DNA of 64,000 nucleotides from Polystyrenella longa (GCF_007750395.1 NZ_CP036281.1:4053001-4117000); one strand, 5' to 3'. Numbered from the stretch's first letter, positions 15,460-25,027 are shown. The notes: generated by a model not told the origin, from the sequence alone. Program-made: numbers and translations.

Positions 15460-17283
15460 TTACGGCAGCAGTGAAGGAACCTTATCCAATAGACTCGACT
15501 TTTTCTGCGAGGGGTCGGAACTCTGCACGCTGATCGCCAGCTGATCCACTGACTTGATCAATGGTCCAAATAACTGGGAGGCAGGTTCGGATGGCGATAG
15601 ATCGGAGTGCGCCATTTTCAGATAAAGCGGATTCAGTTCCGTCTGCCCCGTTACTGCGTCAACGGGATACCAATGATTACCCAGTCGGACCTCGGTCCAA
15701 ATGTAGGGCATAAAGCAGCTGAGACCAGGATGCCAGGCAAGGCCCGACGCTGGACGGGCTGGAATCTGATTAAGTCGTAACAACGCCGTCAGTAGCAGGG
15801 CATGATCCATCGGCCCTCCTTCGGCAGACCGGATAATATCAGGAACAGGTCGCAAGGTTGTACTGATTTCAAGCTTCCGTTTCAGTATTACATTTACCAG
15901 GTCCACCAGTTGGGTGACTGTCTCGATTGGGGCCGTGATCGGATTGATCTTGCGATCAGCCATCTGAGAAACGATTGGATTGCTTAATTGCAATAAGGGA
16001 CTGTCGGCGAGAAACACTGGAGACACAGGGGCCTGGATAGGATTCTCCGGAAGCCCTGCCCGCTGGACGGTCAATCGAATCGAATTCTCTTCCGGACTCG
16101 TTTTTTCTCCCGGCTCGTAACGAATCGTCTCTACGTTGAACTTAGCGTTAGTAAGGCCTCCACCCGGTTCGAGTCCCTCCGGGCTGTATTTCGCAGCGGG
16201 ATTGATCTGCGCCTGTGGTAGTCCCGGTTGAATCAATGGAAGTTGCCCCCTCACCGAATTCGCATTGACCTGCAGCACTTCAGATTTTACGGGTTCGCCG
16301 TTATAGCGATGTCTGATTTGAAAATCGGAGTCGACAAAGAAGTCGGACACATCTTGATGTTGCATCCCGATATTGAAGGTAATCTCCTTCAATCTATCGC
16401 TCTTTTGGATAGGTTTCACCGGGATGAGGCTCAGAATCAGCTTATCCAGATCCGGACCGGCCAATAGCTCTCCCGCCTGCTCGGGTGTGACGGAGTACTC
16501 TTTCCATTCGATATCGTCGCGCCAGACATCTTTACGGCGAATCGTCCCTGTCTGATCGAAGAAAACGTAGCTGCGCAGGCGGATCGTCGGCAGATTTGAA
16601 CGAAAACTCGCTTTGGCCAACATCACTGGTGGAGAATATTCCGTCTGCATTTTGAGGGGGTTCATTAACGTGGCCTGCCGGAAATCAATATTGAGCGCTT
16701 CAGGATCGTAGAACTTCCACTTCAGTCGATCTTTGGGTTGAAAGGATTGTCCCGCCGCGACTCGAAGCGACAGAGTCTCCAGAAAGAGTGGAGACTGTAA
16801 TATTGTCTGATTAACCAGGTTTGTGTCGAAATGACGCCCATTGTTCAACGCCGAGATTTTGAGACGTCCATTGTCGACAGCCACTGTTTGCGTCCGATGC
16901 TCGCCCGTACTACTGGAAAAACGATAGTCGAAGGAGACGAAATCACCATTCTTCTGTTCAATTGTCGAGTACTCGACAATCTCCCACACTGTTTTCCCAA
17001 ATTGTTTGTATTTCAAGAACTCTTTTCGGACTGCCCGCCAGCACTTCTGTTGTTTATGCCGGCAGGGATAGACAGAGGTAAACACGTATCCAGCCGGAAC
17101 TTTGTCGATAAATCGTACCCGCCACTCTTCCTTAAGCTCCGCCGCCTGACCTGAAACCGGGTGAAGACAGACAAATAGAGTCACAAGTACCAACAGAACC
17201 AATACGCGCTGCCTGTGGCGGCGCGGAGATCGCGTTGCTGCAGGTTTTTCACCTAACTGATTCCGACAGACTGACATATTCAA
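15460..17283 (-). CDS. Secreted transglutaminase-fold protein lacking catalytic Cys and His
   Basis: A signal peptide (hydrophobic VLVLLVLVTLFVCL, then GQA) starts this 607-residue protein. Most of it is beta-rich with no named domain. Near residues 485-545 it has the bacterial transglutaminase-like core: GGPMDHALLLTALLR, NQIPARPASG, then YIWTEVRLGNHWYPVDAVTG. In active members the first segment carries the catalytic Cys where Met stands here, and the second has His-Ala-Trp where Tyr-Ile-Trp stands; only the Asp is kept. It is therefore probably not a transglutaminase or protease but a binding protein, as in many planctomycete relatives. It is transcribed away from the plus-strand run at 17.8 kb. 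Confidence 0.75.
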   Translation of the reverse strand: MNMSVCRNQLGEKPAATRSPRRHRQRVLVLLVLVTLFVCLHPVSGQAAELKEEWRVRFIDKVPAGYVFTSVYPCRHKQQKCWRAVRKEFLKYKQFGKTVWEIVEYSTIEQKNGDFVSFDYRFSSSTGEHRTQTVAVDNGRLKISALNNGRHFDTNLVNQTILQSPLFLETLSLRVAAGQSFQPKDRLKWKFYDPEALNIDFRQATLMNPLKMQTEYSPPVMLAKASFRSNLPTIRLRSYVFFDQTGTIRRKDVWRDDIEWKEYSVTPEQAGELLAGPDLDKLILSLIPVKPIQKSDRLKEITFNIGMQHQDVSDFFVDSDFQIRHRYNGEPVKSEVLQVNANSVRGQLPLIQPGLPQAQINPAAKYSPEGLEPGGGLTNAKFNVETIRYEPGEKTSPEENSIRLTVQRAGLPENPIQAPVSPVFLADSPLLQLSNPIVSQMADRKINPITAPIETVTQLVDLVNVILKRKLEISTTLRPVPDIIRSAEGGPMDHALLLTALLRLNQIPARPASGLAWHPGLSCFMPYIWTEVRLGNHWYPVDAVTGQTELNPLYLKMAHSDLSPSEPASQLFGPLIKSVDQLAISVQSSDPSQKKSSLLDKVPSLLP

Positions 17284-17828
17284 TCACTTTTGAATTGCAT
17301 CAAGGGTCAAATTGGAAATTGGGTTCCACTATAGGGATCGAATCGATGCGGCGGAGTGTAGCGATTCTGAGGGAATCTGTCTTGAGGAACTTCAAACCGG
17401 CAATCGCACCGAAGGCTTTGTAATCCTTACAACCCGAATCTCATTGCTTCGCTGATTGTCACAACCGCGAAAATCATGCAGAGCGGACCTCTTCACTAAC
17501 AGGCAATCCTTACTCTGTTCGCGACTTCCCCATAGGTGGACAGGTCGAATTCCAAAAACAACCCAAGTTGGCAGACGATTTCGACTTCCCTGTTTTTTGC
17601 ATGCTACATTTGCTTGGACGCGGTCTGTGAGACCGTGAGTATGTCGTTGAGGACATGCCGTTTTGATTGGGCCAATCATTAAATGAACTTTTGACCGTCC
17701 ACCGGTACGACAGCTGAAAGAACTTCTTTCAACGCCGGCAAACGAGGTTGCAATAACCCTCGTGGACAGGCTCAATCCAAATCAAATCTGTTCTTCCAAT
17801 GAGGACAGGTTGCAAGAGGAAACAAACA
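17284..17828. other. Divergent intergenic region with small hairpins
   Basis: The gap of 545 bp lies between divergent genes and must hold their promoters. CGGTCT/AGACCG (17621-17626 with 17630-17635) is a tight hairpin, and a weaker one follows at about 17640-17656. A 127-codon minus-strand frame here looks like chance: no ribosome site, Arg/Ser-rich and no domain. Confidence 0.4.
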
Positions 17829-18512
17829 ATGGGGTTTTTGAAACGATTTCTGAAAGAGACGAACCGCGAAGGCCACATTCCCCAGGGCCATAGCAGTTTC
17901 GGCGAAGTTTCGGAAGAACAATTGGAAACACATCTAGGTATTGCACGTTACGGATCCTACGTGCTGACAGATGCTGTTCGTCCTTCCTACGACTTGCAAG
18001 TAGTACCTAGCGCTGGTTTTCGCCACGATACTTACGAAGACCGCGAAAGTGGTATCCGTATCCCTGTTTGTATGGCTGCAGCCTCCCGAGAAGATATCAT
18101 TGATCTCTTCCTGGACCTGCTGGATCCTCTGGGCGACGAAGTCGACCTGGTTCTGGAGACAAGCCACGACAACAACCACGGACGTCACCAGGACTTGTAC
18201 CGGGAGCATATCGATATGCCCGTGCTCAAAAGCACGCTACTCGATTATGAAGACCTCCTGCTGAACGATGGGTGCACTGGCCTGGCCGTGCTGAACCCAA
18301 AAATTCCTATGGAAGTTCAGTTCGATGAGCATAAACTGCTGATCATGTACGGTCATGAGCTGGGTCCCTTTGAAGAGATCCTGCGCAGCTACAATCTGCC
18401 TTGCAGCGAAGAATTGAAATTCATCACCGAAGCGGAACACGTCCACTCCTCGACCGATGAGTTCTCGGAGCAGTTCCAGCAGATGTGCTATCGACTCGGC
18501 ATCGACGACTAA
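17829..18512 (+). CDS. Conserved hypothetical protein
   Basis: The chosen ATG at 17829 has an AGAGGA site 8-9 nt upstream; the frame is open 30 nt further but that start has no site. The product has 227 residues, is acidic, mixed alpha/beta and probably cytoplasmic. Noted segments are DLFLDLLDPLGDEVDLVLETSH, with three His and two Asn just after, and a C-terminal helix ending in RLGIDD. No family is recognised. It is first in a plus-strand run with a small membrane protein, a kinase-like protein and a metallopeptidase-like lipoprotein. Two hairpins overlap or follow the stop codon. Confidence 0.75.
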   Translation: MGFLKRFLKETNREGHIPQGHSSFGEVSEEQLETHLGIARYGSYVLTDAVRPSYDLQVVPSAGFRHDTYEDRESGIRIPVCMAAASREDIIDLFLDLLDPLGDEVDLVLETSHDNNHGRHQDLYREHIDMPVLKSTLLDYEDLLLNDGCTGLAVLNPKIPMEVQFDEHKLLIMYGHELGPFEEILRSYNLPCSEELKFITEAEHVHSSTDEFSEQFQQMCYRLGIDD

Positions 18513-18529
18513 TCTCGTCGCCGAGTCTG

Positions 18530-18551
18530 CTAATCCGGCTTGCCGAATTAG
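18530..18551 (+). repeat. Hairpin just after the 17829-18512 gene
   Basis: CTAATCCGGC at 18530-18539 pairs with GCCGAATTAG at 18542-18551, with one mismatch and a 2-nt loop. It starts 18 nt after the stop codon but has no T-tract, so it may protect the mRNA end rather than terminate. A second imperfect stem overlaps the stop itself (about 18495-18525). Confidence 0.5.
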
Positions 18552-18704
18552 TCCCAATCTGAGAAAATCGATTTCGACTGAAAACCGTTCTACTGAATGG
18601 TCTTCGGTCGATCTTTTTTGCGCTCTGCGGAAACAGCTCCCAGAACGATCCCCTTCCCCTCAGGTCACCCCCGCTTGTGACACTTCGTAAACAGGGATGT
18701 TTTC

Positions 18705-19007
18705 ATGAAACGGTTTACCTCTTTCGTTGCCGGTATTATCTTCGGTGGGGCCGCAATGTATTTCGCCTTCACCTTGATCGTCGTGCAGAGCGATTCCGGA
18801 ACGTTTGTAATTCAAAAATCCGCTCCTTCGTTGTCGGATATCGCCTATGTCGACGTCAGCAGTTGGGGTGCCGGAGAATGGGCTCAACACCTTGAGCTTC
18901 AACGCGACCTCATTGCGACTGGCCACGGCGACGTGATTATAGACTCGGCGCCTGTCGAAATGATTGAAGACGTTTTCAAAGCTGTACGAGAAGGTATGAA
19001 AAACTAA
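18705..19007 (+). CDS. Small membrane-anchored protein
   Basis: This protein of 100 residues begins with a hydrophobic helix (FVAGIIFGGAAMYFAFTLIVV, residues 7-27) that anchors it in the membrane. The remaining 70 residues include SLSDIAYVDVSSWGAGEWAQHLELQRDLIATG and an acidic helix. No family is recognised. It sits 190 bp after the previous gene and 70 bp before the kinase-like gene, so it may be co-transcribed with the latter. Confidence 0.75.
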   Translation: MKRFTSFVAGIIFGGAAMYFAFTLIVVQSDSGTFVIQKSAPSLSDIAYVDVSSWGAGEWAQHLELQRDLIATGHGDVIIDSAPVEMIEDVFKAVREGMKN

Positions 19008-19078
19008 TCTTCGATTTGGCCCTCAGCTCAATAGACAACATAGACAACGAACTCCCCGACTAGGATCTCAGGAGCGTG

Positions 19079-20713
19079 ATGGTGGTTGAGTCTTCTCCGA
19101 CAATGGTTACGCGCAGTGCGGGTTCCTGCGAGTGGACATTGGTCGCCGAAGATGCTCCGGTCTTGTTTCCTGACGAAAACCTGGCTCCCAAGTTGTTGTT
19201 AGAGCGATTTTCTCACGACGAACTGAAGTCGGGCTCCCACCGGGTCGTGTTTAAACTGCAGACAGGGAATGGTTGCTATTACTTCAAACACTACAAAATC
19301 TCCGACTGGAAATCCCGTCTCCAGAACTGGGTCCGTTCCTCTCGCGCCCGAATCGAGTGGGACCATACCTGGAAATTGATCGAACTCGGATTTGATACCT
19401 GCCTGCCAGTGGCGATCGGTGAGAAACGAAAAGGGCCTGTAGTTCGCGACAGTTATCTGATTACGAGAGAAATTCCGGACTCCGTTCAGCTCGACCAATT
19501 CGTGGAAAAGGTTCTTCCCGCTCTCCCTGAGCGAACCCGGCGGCAGCTTCGGTTCGAGCTGGCTCGTCAATTGGGAATCGTGACGGCGCAGCTGCATCTA
19601 AAAGGGGTCCAACATCGCGACTATCACGCGGGCAATGTCCTTGTCAGCTGGGACGAAACCTCGTTGAAACTTAAGCTCTGGTTGATCGATCTACACCAGG
19701 TCAGCTTCGGAAGTAAATTGAAGACCAAACAATGTTTGCGAAACCTGGCCCTGCTGAACAGCTATTTCTCCAATCGAGGAAACGCTTCCGATCGTCGTCG
19801 TTTTTTTCGATCGTACTGGCAAACATTCCAGACAAAGAAGAATGGCCGACCAAGAGGTTTTCAGGAATACAAATCAACCCTGCTGACCATCGAAGAATTC
19901 TGCGATCAGAAGATGTGGAAAGAGTTCGCCCGGGCCGACCAGAAGTGGGAACGAGGCAATCGGCGACTAGTCATTCTCGAAGGTGAATCCGAACAGAATG
20001 CCTGCCGGGGTGTCAGTGAGTTGGACCGAGATTTTCTGAAAGCGGTTTCGCAAAACCCACAAAACACCTTCGGACTCCCTCTGCTCAACAAGTCCGTCTC
20101 CGTAACAAAGCGGGTTACCTTGAAAGGAGAACAGGGCATACTCTCTGGGTACCTCACCGTCTGCGACAAACACTCGAAACCGAAGTTTTCAGCACGAACC
20201 GCCTGGGACATTGGACACGCTTTTATTCGACGGCGGTTATCAACACCTCGGCCCCTGCTTTTTGTGGAAGCAAAAGAGCAGCAGTGGCTGGTAACAGAGG
20301 CGATTCCGAATTCGATGCCTCTTACAGACTACGCCCAATCCTCACAGGCTCATCACCTGAACTTCCAATCTCGCCGTTTACTAACCAGGCAACTCGCTGC
20401 CCAGTTGGCCTGGCGAGATCGGTGTGGATTCCAGGACAATCACCCCACTCTGTTTAATATCCTCATCCAACCAGATTCCGACACGTTCTTTTTTCTGGGC
20501 CTCGGTTATCTGGAACAGCTTAATACACCTGTCAGCGAGAAGAAAATTATCCGAACCCTGGCGGCCTGGACTTCCGGTTCATTGCCTTTATCCGGCATCA
20601 CGCGGACCGACCGATTACGGTTTTTGAAGCGGTATTTACTGGAAAAAGAGGGCGATTGGAAACGGTATTGGAACAGAATCGATTCGAAAGTACACTCTGT
20701 TCACTCGAATTGA
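19079..20713 (+). CDS. Tandem WaaP/Kdo-kinase-like protein, second domain degenerate
   Basis: The 544-residue product contains a lipopolysaccharide-kinase (Kdo/WaaP) type domain: a YYFKHYK Lys strand near 66, HRDYHAGNVL near 180 and LWLIDLHQ near 203. These supply the catalytic Asp and the metal-binding Asn and Asp. The second half repeats the fold in poor form: FQDNHPTLFNILI near 452 keeps Asp and Asn, but the DxH/DFG position reads FLGLGY without Asp. Active domain plus pseudodomain is therefore likely. Known relatives phosphorylate heptose or Kdo of the lipopolysaccharide core. The start is ambiguous: GTG 19076, ATG 19079 or GTG 19082, with AGGAG at 19070-19074; 19079 is a compromise. The next gene starts 9 bp after the stop. 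Confidence 0.8.
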   Translation: MVVESSPTMVTRSAGSCEWTLVAEDAPVLFPDENLAPKLLLERFSHDELKSGSHRVVFKLQTGNGCYYFKHYKISDWKSRLQNWVRSSRARIEWDHTWKLIELGFDTCLPVAIGEKRKGPVVRDSYLITREIPDSVQLDQFVEKVLPALPERTRRQLRFELARQLGIVTAQLHLKGVQHRDYHAGNVLVSWDETSLKLKLWLIDLHQVSFGSKLKTKQCLRNLALLNSYFSNRGNASDRRRFFRSYWQTFQTKKNGRPRGFQEYKSTLLTIEEFCDQKMWKEFARADQKWERGNRRLVILEGESEQNACRGVSELDRDFLKAVSQNPQNTFGLPLLNKSVSVTKRVTLKGEQGILSGYLTVCDKHSKPKFSARTAWDIGHAFIRRRLSTPRPLLFVEAKEQQWLVTEAIPNSMPLTDYAQSSQAHHLNFQSRRLLTRQLAAQLAWRDRCGFQDNHPTLFNILIQPDSDTFFFLGLGYLEQLNTPVSEKKIIRTLAAWTSGSLPLSGITRTDRLRFLKRYLLEKEGDWKRYWNRIDSKVHSVHSN

Positions 20714-20722
20714 GGTTTCATT

Positions 20723-21700
20723 GTGGTCTATCCCCAATTGAACCTGCGAGATCAATCCAGTCACCTCCTCTGGACAATCGAATTCACCCGGACAAGGATG
20801 TCCCTGTTGAACCCTTTCCGATCCCCGCGATGCGTGCCCAACTTCCTCTACGCTTTTATGCGGTCTGGGGCGAAGGTACTTGCATGCCTGCTGATTTGCA
20901 GTCTCTTGACGGGGTGCCTATGGTCGGCGAAGAATCAAACAGCCGGTCTTCCCGCACAGTACCGGGTTAAAACGGGGCAACTTCTACTGCTGAGCGACTT
21001 CAAACTGAAAGAATCGCATCCCCTCGTTGACGAATTGCAGATGCTGCGAGCCGAAGTGAACGAAACGCTCGAACTGCCTTACCAGAAAACGCCCATCACC
21101 GTTTATTTGTTCGAAGACGAAGCTACCTACCAGAAATACTTGGCCAAGCACCATCCTGAACTTCCCCATCGTCGCGCCTACTTTGTGCAACAGGGAACGG
21201 AATTCGCCGTCTATACTTTCTGGGGCGAGCAAATTCAAGAAGACCTGATGCACGAGTACACGCATGGGTTACTGCACTCGAATTTGCACGGACTTCCGCT
21301 GTGGCTGGATGAAGGACTGGCGGAGTATTTCGAAGTTGATCGAAAAACAGAAGGTCGGCTGCACCCCCAATATACTCACCAACTCAACCGGCAGATTGCC
21401 GAAGGTTGGCAGCCGGATATCAAGCGGCTGGAACAAATCACCGAGTTTTCTGATTTGAAACTGGCCGACTACCGGGAATCCTGGGGCTGGGTCCACTTCA
21501 TGCTGCATGATTCTCCCGAATCCAAACAGGTTCTGCTCGACTACCTGCATGGTTTCCAAACCGAGAACCAGAAATGGTCACCATCGCTTCCGCTCAGTGA
21601 CTCCCTCGCCAAAATGAATCCGGCTTATAAAGAACGACTACAGAAATACCTCGCCGTCCTGCCCGACGAATATGGTGAAGAACAACACGCTGCTCGCTAA
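20723..21700 (+). CDS. HExxH metallopeptidase-like lipoprotein
   Basis: The protein carries HEYTH near residues 176-180 followed 18 residues later by WLDEGLAEYFE, the HExxH-E pattern of gluzincin peptidases. A hydrophobic segment ending in LLTGC (Cys 65 from this start) is a lipobox. The start is uncertain. GTG 20723 has GAGG 7 nt upstream, overlapping the end of the kinase-like gene, but leaves an unusually long N-terminal region. ATG 20858 would give a typical 19-residue lipoprotein signal but has no ribosome site. The close link to the kinase-like gene suggests one operon for an envelope function. The substrate is unknown. Confidence 0.8.
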   Translation: MVYPQLNLRDQSSHLLWTIEFTRTRMSLLNPFRSPRCVPNFLYAFMRSGAKVLACLLICSLLTGCLWSAKNQTAGLPAQYRVKTGQLLLLSDFKLKESHPLVDELQMLRAEVNETLELPYQKTPITVYLFEDEATYQKYLAKHHPELPHRRAYFVQQGTEFAVYTFWGEQIQEDLMHEYTHGLLHSNLHGLPLWLDEGLAEYFEVDRKTEGRLHPQYTHQLNRQIAEGWQPDIKRLEQITEFSDLKLADYRESWGWVHFMLHDSPESKQVLLDYLHGFQTENQKWSPSLPLSDSLAKMNPAYKERLQKYLAVLPDEYGEEQHAAR

Positions 21701-21733
21701 CAGACAAAGCTGCAAACAAACGCGTGATTTGCT

Positions 21734-23218
21734 TCACTCCTTGCCACTCCAATCCGGGTTCTCACTGGGGTATTGCGCATCGACTTCACTCAGCCAGTCG
21801 TTTAATTTTTGTTTGAGATCCGCCGTGACTTTCGGTTGAGTCGCATTAAGGTCTGTCAATTCCGAGGGATCCTGATTGAGATCAAACAGCTGATACTCAT
21901 TCGTTTCATAAAACCGAATCAGCTTCCAGTCCCCGGAACGAACGGCACTACAGGGCGTACTGATTCCACCGAAGTAATAATGAGGGTAATGGAAGAAAAG
22001 ATCTCTTGCCGGAAATTCATCGGGCTCGCCTCTTAACAAAGATAGCAGGCTCACTCCTTCTCGACTTTCGGCCTCATGATCATCCAACCGACAAACTTCA
22101 GCCAACGTCGGTAGAAAATCGTGAGTGATGACGGGCGTCTCAATTTTTGTTCCGTCCTCAACCCACCCCAGACTCTGCATGATCAACGGAACGCGAATTC
22201 CCCCTTCATACAATGAGCCTTTCCCGGAGCGGAGAGGCGCATTGTTCGTGACTTGCGATTGACCGCGATACGGCAGGGTAAACCCACCATTATCCGAAGT
22301 AAAAACCACAATCGTGTTCTTATCGTACTGTTGCTCTTTTAAAGTACGGAGCAATCGCCCTACGTTTTCGTCGAGCGATTTGACCATCGCTGAATAGACC
22401 GGGTTCGTGTGCGTCATCTCGGGTTTGACACGGCCTTCAAAGTAGGCAATATCCTGTTCTTTCGCCTCGATAGGGGTATGGACTGAGTAGTAGGAGAGGT
22501 ATAGAAAGAACGGATTGTCTCCAACCGCTTTAATCTGATCGATCGCTTTGTCTGTCAGTCGATCGGTCAAATAATCTCCCGGCTGGGACCATTCCATCCC
22601 CGGAACATAGCGAGGTTCCTGAGCGCGACCGAAGCCTCCTTTGAATGGATAGAAGAATGTCGGTGGCGCCCCCCATAATGTGCCACCAATATTGATATCA
22701 AACCCATTATTCTCAGGATAATGCGGGGCCTCACCCAGATGCCACTTACCAAAGTGCATCGTGCGGTAGCCAGCCTCTTTAAATAACTCCGCCAGAGTGA
22801 GTTCATCGAACGGAAGGTTAGGCTCGGAATATGCGTGTAGTAATTTTGTTTTCGGATTCTCAGGTGGGCTGGCAGCGGATTCATGCCAGATGGTCATGTT
22901 CAGACGGGCCGGGCTTTTGCCCGTCATGAGTGCTGCCCGAGTCGGTGTGCAAACGGGCGCAGAAGCATAGGCAGTTGTGAATTGAATCCCCTGACGGGCA
23001 AGTCCATCAATGTTCGGCGTCTCATGTAGATCGGCACCGTAACAACCGAGATCATGGGCCCCCAGGTCATCGGCAACGATGAACAAGACATTGGGAGGTT
23101 TTCGTTCCGCCGCACCAGTCGAACTGCCTGACAATGCGAAGGTGGGAAAAAGGAGAGATACTAAAACGATCCGTTTTGATATGAACCATTGCATGCGGCA
23201 CGACATCCTTTTCAACAA
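21734..23218 (-). CDS. Sulfatase, Cys-type, secreted
   Basis: This family S1 sulfatase hydrolyses sulfate esters, probably on algal or host polysaccharides. After a signal peptide, NVLFIVADDLGAHDLGCYG gives the first metal ligands and PVCTPTRAALMTGK gives the Cys-x-Pro-x-Arg motif in which Cys becomes formylglycine. Later TSDNGGF and GKGSLYEGGIRVP are the usual C-terminal landmarks. At 494 residues it is full length. A maturase of the anaerobic type is encoded at 36.6-38.0 kb. The gene starts 18 bp after the plsY stop, so both may share a transcript. The substrate cannot be told from sequence. Confidence 0.95.
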   Translation of the reverse strand: MLKRMSCRMQWFISKRIVLVSLLFPTFALSGSSTGAAERKPPNVLFIVADDLGAHDLGCYGADLHETPNIDGLARQGIQFTTAYASAPVCTPTRAALMTGKSPARLNMTIWHESAASPPENPKTKLLHAYSEPNLPFDELTLAELFKEAGYRTMHFGKWHLGEAPHYPENNGFDINIGGTLWGAPPTFFYPFKGGFGRAQEPRYVPGMEWSQPGDYLTDRLTDKAIDQIKAVGDNPFFLYLSYYSVHTPIEAKEQDIAYFEGRVKPEMTHTNPVYSAMVKSLDENVGRLLRTLKEQQYDKNTIVVFTSDNGGFTLPYRGQSQVTNNAPLRSGKGSLYEGGIRVPLIMQSLGWVEDGTKIETPVITHDFLPTLAEVCRLDDHEAESREGVSLLSLLRGEPDEFPARDLFFHYPHYYFGGISTPCSAVRSGDWKLIRFYETNEYQLFDLNQDPSELTDLNATQPKVTADLKQKLNDWLSEVDAQYPSENPDWSGKE

Positions 23219-23236
23219 TTCAGCCTTTTCGGCAAT

Positions 23237-23935
23237 TCAGCGTTGATCGGCTTCTGATTCAGTCTCGGTTTCTTGTTCGATTTCAGCTTCCATTTTCGGA
23301 TCAATCTTCCCGCTGACGAAGGCTTTTTCTTCTCCACGGATCAAGCGGACAATATTGCTACGATGTCGCCAGATTATCAACAACGGAGCGGCGATGGCAA
23401 ACAGCGACAGGCTCCAATAGACAGAAGAAAAGGCTTCTTTTCCAATCACGCAGAAGTGAGTAATCCCGAAAGCGAGGACGGCAAAGATGGAGGCAATCGA
23501 AACGATTCGTTTCCAGGCAAACACAATTCCAAATGCGACCAGCGCCCCCAATGAGGCATAAGGTGAAAGCACCAGAACCACGCCCAACGCCGTGGCAACT
23601 CCTTTGCCTCCTTTGAATCCCAACCAGACGGGGCACATATGGCCCAGAATGGCGGCGACGGCGGCGATGACTTTGAGATGAACAAAGTCGGGGGCATCGG
23701 CATCGGTAAATAGCGGAGGCAGTAACAGAACCGGCAGTAAACCTTTTAATGCATCCAATACCAGAACGCAGATTCCCCAGCGGGCTCCCATCGTGCGACC
23801 GATGTTTGTCGCCCCGACGTTCCCGCTACCGACAGTGCGGATATCGATTCCACCAATCCATTTCCCAATCAGCCAGGCGAAAGGGATCGAACCGCAGATG
23901 TAAGCAAACAGCCCGATCAGAAGCGCATCGAACAC
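23237..23935 (-). CDS. plsY: Acyl-phosphate glycerol-3-phosphate acyltransferase
   Basis: PlsY is an inner-membrane enzyme that transfers acyl groups from acyl phosphate to glycerol 3-phosphate, the first step of phospholipid synthesis. The signature GSGNVGATNIGR is near residue 36, and the second conserved segment GHMCPVWLGFKGGKGVATALG near 100 contains the glycine loop. Five to six membrane helices are visible. The C-terminal 25 residues form a Glu/Thr-rich tail. The length of 232 is slightly above average because of this tail. It lies before the sulfatase on the same strand. Confidence 0.95.
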   Translation of the reverse strand: MFDALLIGLFAYICGSIPFAWLIGKWIGGIDIRTVGSGNVGATNIGRTMGARWGICVLVLDALKGLLPVLLLPPLFTDADAPDFVHLKVIAAVAAILGHMCPVWLGFKGGKGVATALGVVLVLSPYASLGALVAFGIVFAWKRIVSIASIFAVLAFGITHFCVIGKEAFSSVYWSLSLFAIAAPLLIIWRHRSNIVRLIRGEEKAFVSGKIDPKMEAEIEQETETESEADQR

Positions 23936-24144
23936 GAATAGACTTTCCGGTTATCAAGAACTTGCCGGGTATGAGAACGTGAGCGTGCCGTCTACAGACA
24001 AACATCCTTGTGGAAAGGGGCACGTCCTGCATCATAACCATGTCGGGAATGCGAAACCACTCCGCCGGGAAAGCTGGCAGTTGCCACTCCACATCAGAGA
24101 ATCAAACCCCAAACCCACACCAGAGGATCCTCCTCTGGCTAGAC

Positions 24145-24948
24145 CTACCAGGCGGTCCAGCCACCATCAACGAGCAAGTTCTGGCCGGTGATGTAGCTCC
24201 CCGCTTCGGAGGCGAGCAAGATGGCGGCTCCTTTTAACTCGTGGGGATGCCCCATCCGTTTCATCGGGTTTTTGGTTTCGAGTCGTTTGATCATTTCTGC
24301 AGGAGCGATGTCAAAATTAGGGAACGGTCCCGGACTGAGGCAATTCACGCGCACCCCATCTTGTGCCCAGTAAGCGGCGAGATGGCGGGTCATATGGATG
24401 ATGCCCCCTTTGAGTGCGTGATATCCAACCGGACTGGCATTGCAAACACCTTCATACGCATCGGGATACGAAGCGACGACGCCGTACATCGAACCTATAA
24501 GAATCAGACTGCCCGTCGTTTTCCGTTCGACGATATGATTCCGGAATTCGCGGCCCAGTACAAAATAGCCGGCTGAGTTTTCCACCTGCGTTACGAATTG
24601 CTCGTAGGAAACGTCGTTCCAATCGTGCCCGTCTCCCTGAGTTCCATTGTTAAACAGGACATCCACTTTCCCTGCCAGTTCACAGGCGGATGCAAAAGCC
24701 GACTTGATCGACACTTCGTCTTTCTGATCCATGACAACCGCGTAATGCTGTTGATTTCCCTCGACAGGTAACGTAGCGGCGAATTCATCGCCCCGTTCCT
24801 GGGAGCGACTGGACACGACGACATTTGCGCCTGCTTCCGCAAGGGCGCGGGCCATGGCCGAACCGAGATACCCGGTTGCACCACTGATGAAAGCGACTTT
24901 CTCTTTCAAGGAGAAGAGTTCATGAATTGTCGGTTCCGGGGTCGTCAT
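24145..24948 (-). CDS. SDR-family oxidoreductase
   Basis: A classical short-chain dehydrogenase/reductase of 267 residues. The Rossmann motif reads SGATGYLG in FISGATGYLGSAMARALAEAGANVV, the middle motif is FNNGTQG rather than NNAG, the catalytic Ser is in ILIGSMYG, and the YHALK motif supplies Tyr and Lys. RVNCLSPGPF and the C-terminal YITGQNLLVDGGWTAW agree with 3-oxoacyl-reductase or gluconate-dehydrogenase relatives. The substrate is unknown; the neighbouring sialidase-like and Gfo/Idh/MocA genes suggest a sugar. The gap to the upstream gene is 79 bp. Confidence 0.9.
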   Translation of the reverse strand: MTTPEPTIHELFSLKEKVAFISGATGYLGSAMARALAEAGANVVVSSRSQERGDEFAATLPVEGNQQHYAVVMDQKDEVSIKSAFASACELAGKVDVLFNNGTQGDGHDWNDVSYEQFVTQVENSAGYFVLGREFRNHIVERKTTGSLILIGSMYGVVASYPDAYEGVCNASPVGYHALKGGIIHMTRHLAAYWAQDGVRVNCLSPGPFPNFDIAPAEMIKRLETKNPMKRMGHPHELKGAAILLASEAGSYITGQNLLVDGGWTAW

Positions 24949-25027
24949 ATTTCTATTCCTGTGAGACCAGTCTGGTCAGATTCACGATTATTGATTCAAA
25001 GCAGATGCTTAATATAGCAGCCATCCT

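Noticed and set aside
17392-17775. 127-codon minus-strand frame in the divergent gap
   Set aside because: No ribosome-binding site, Arg/Ser-rich composition, and it crosses the expected promoters of both neighbours.
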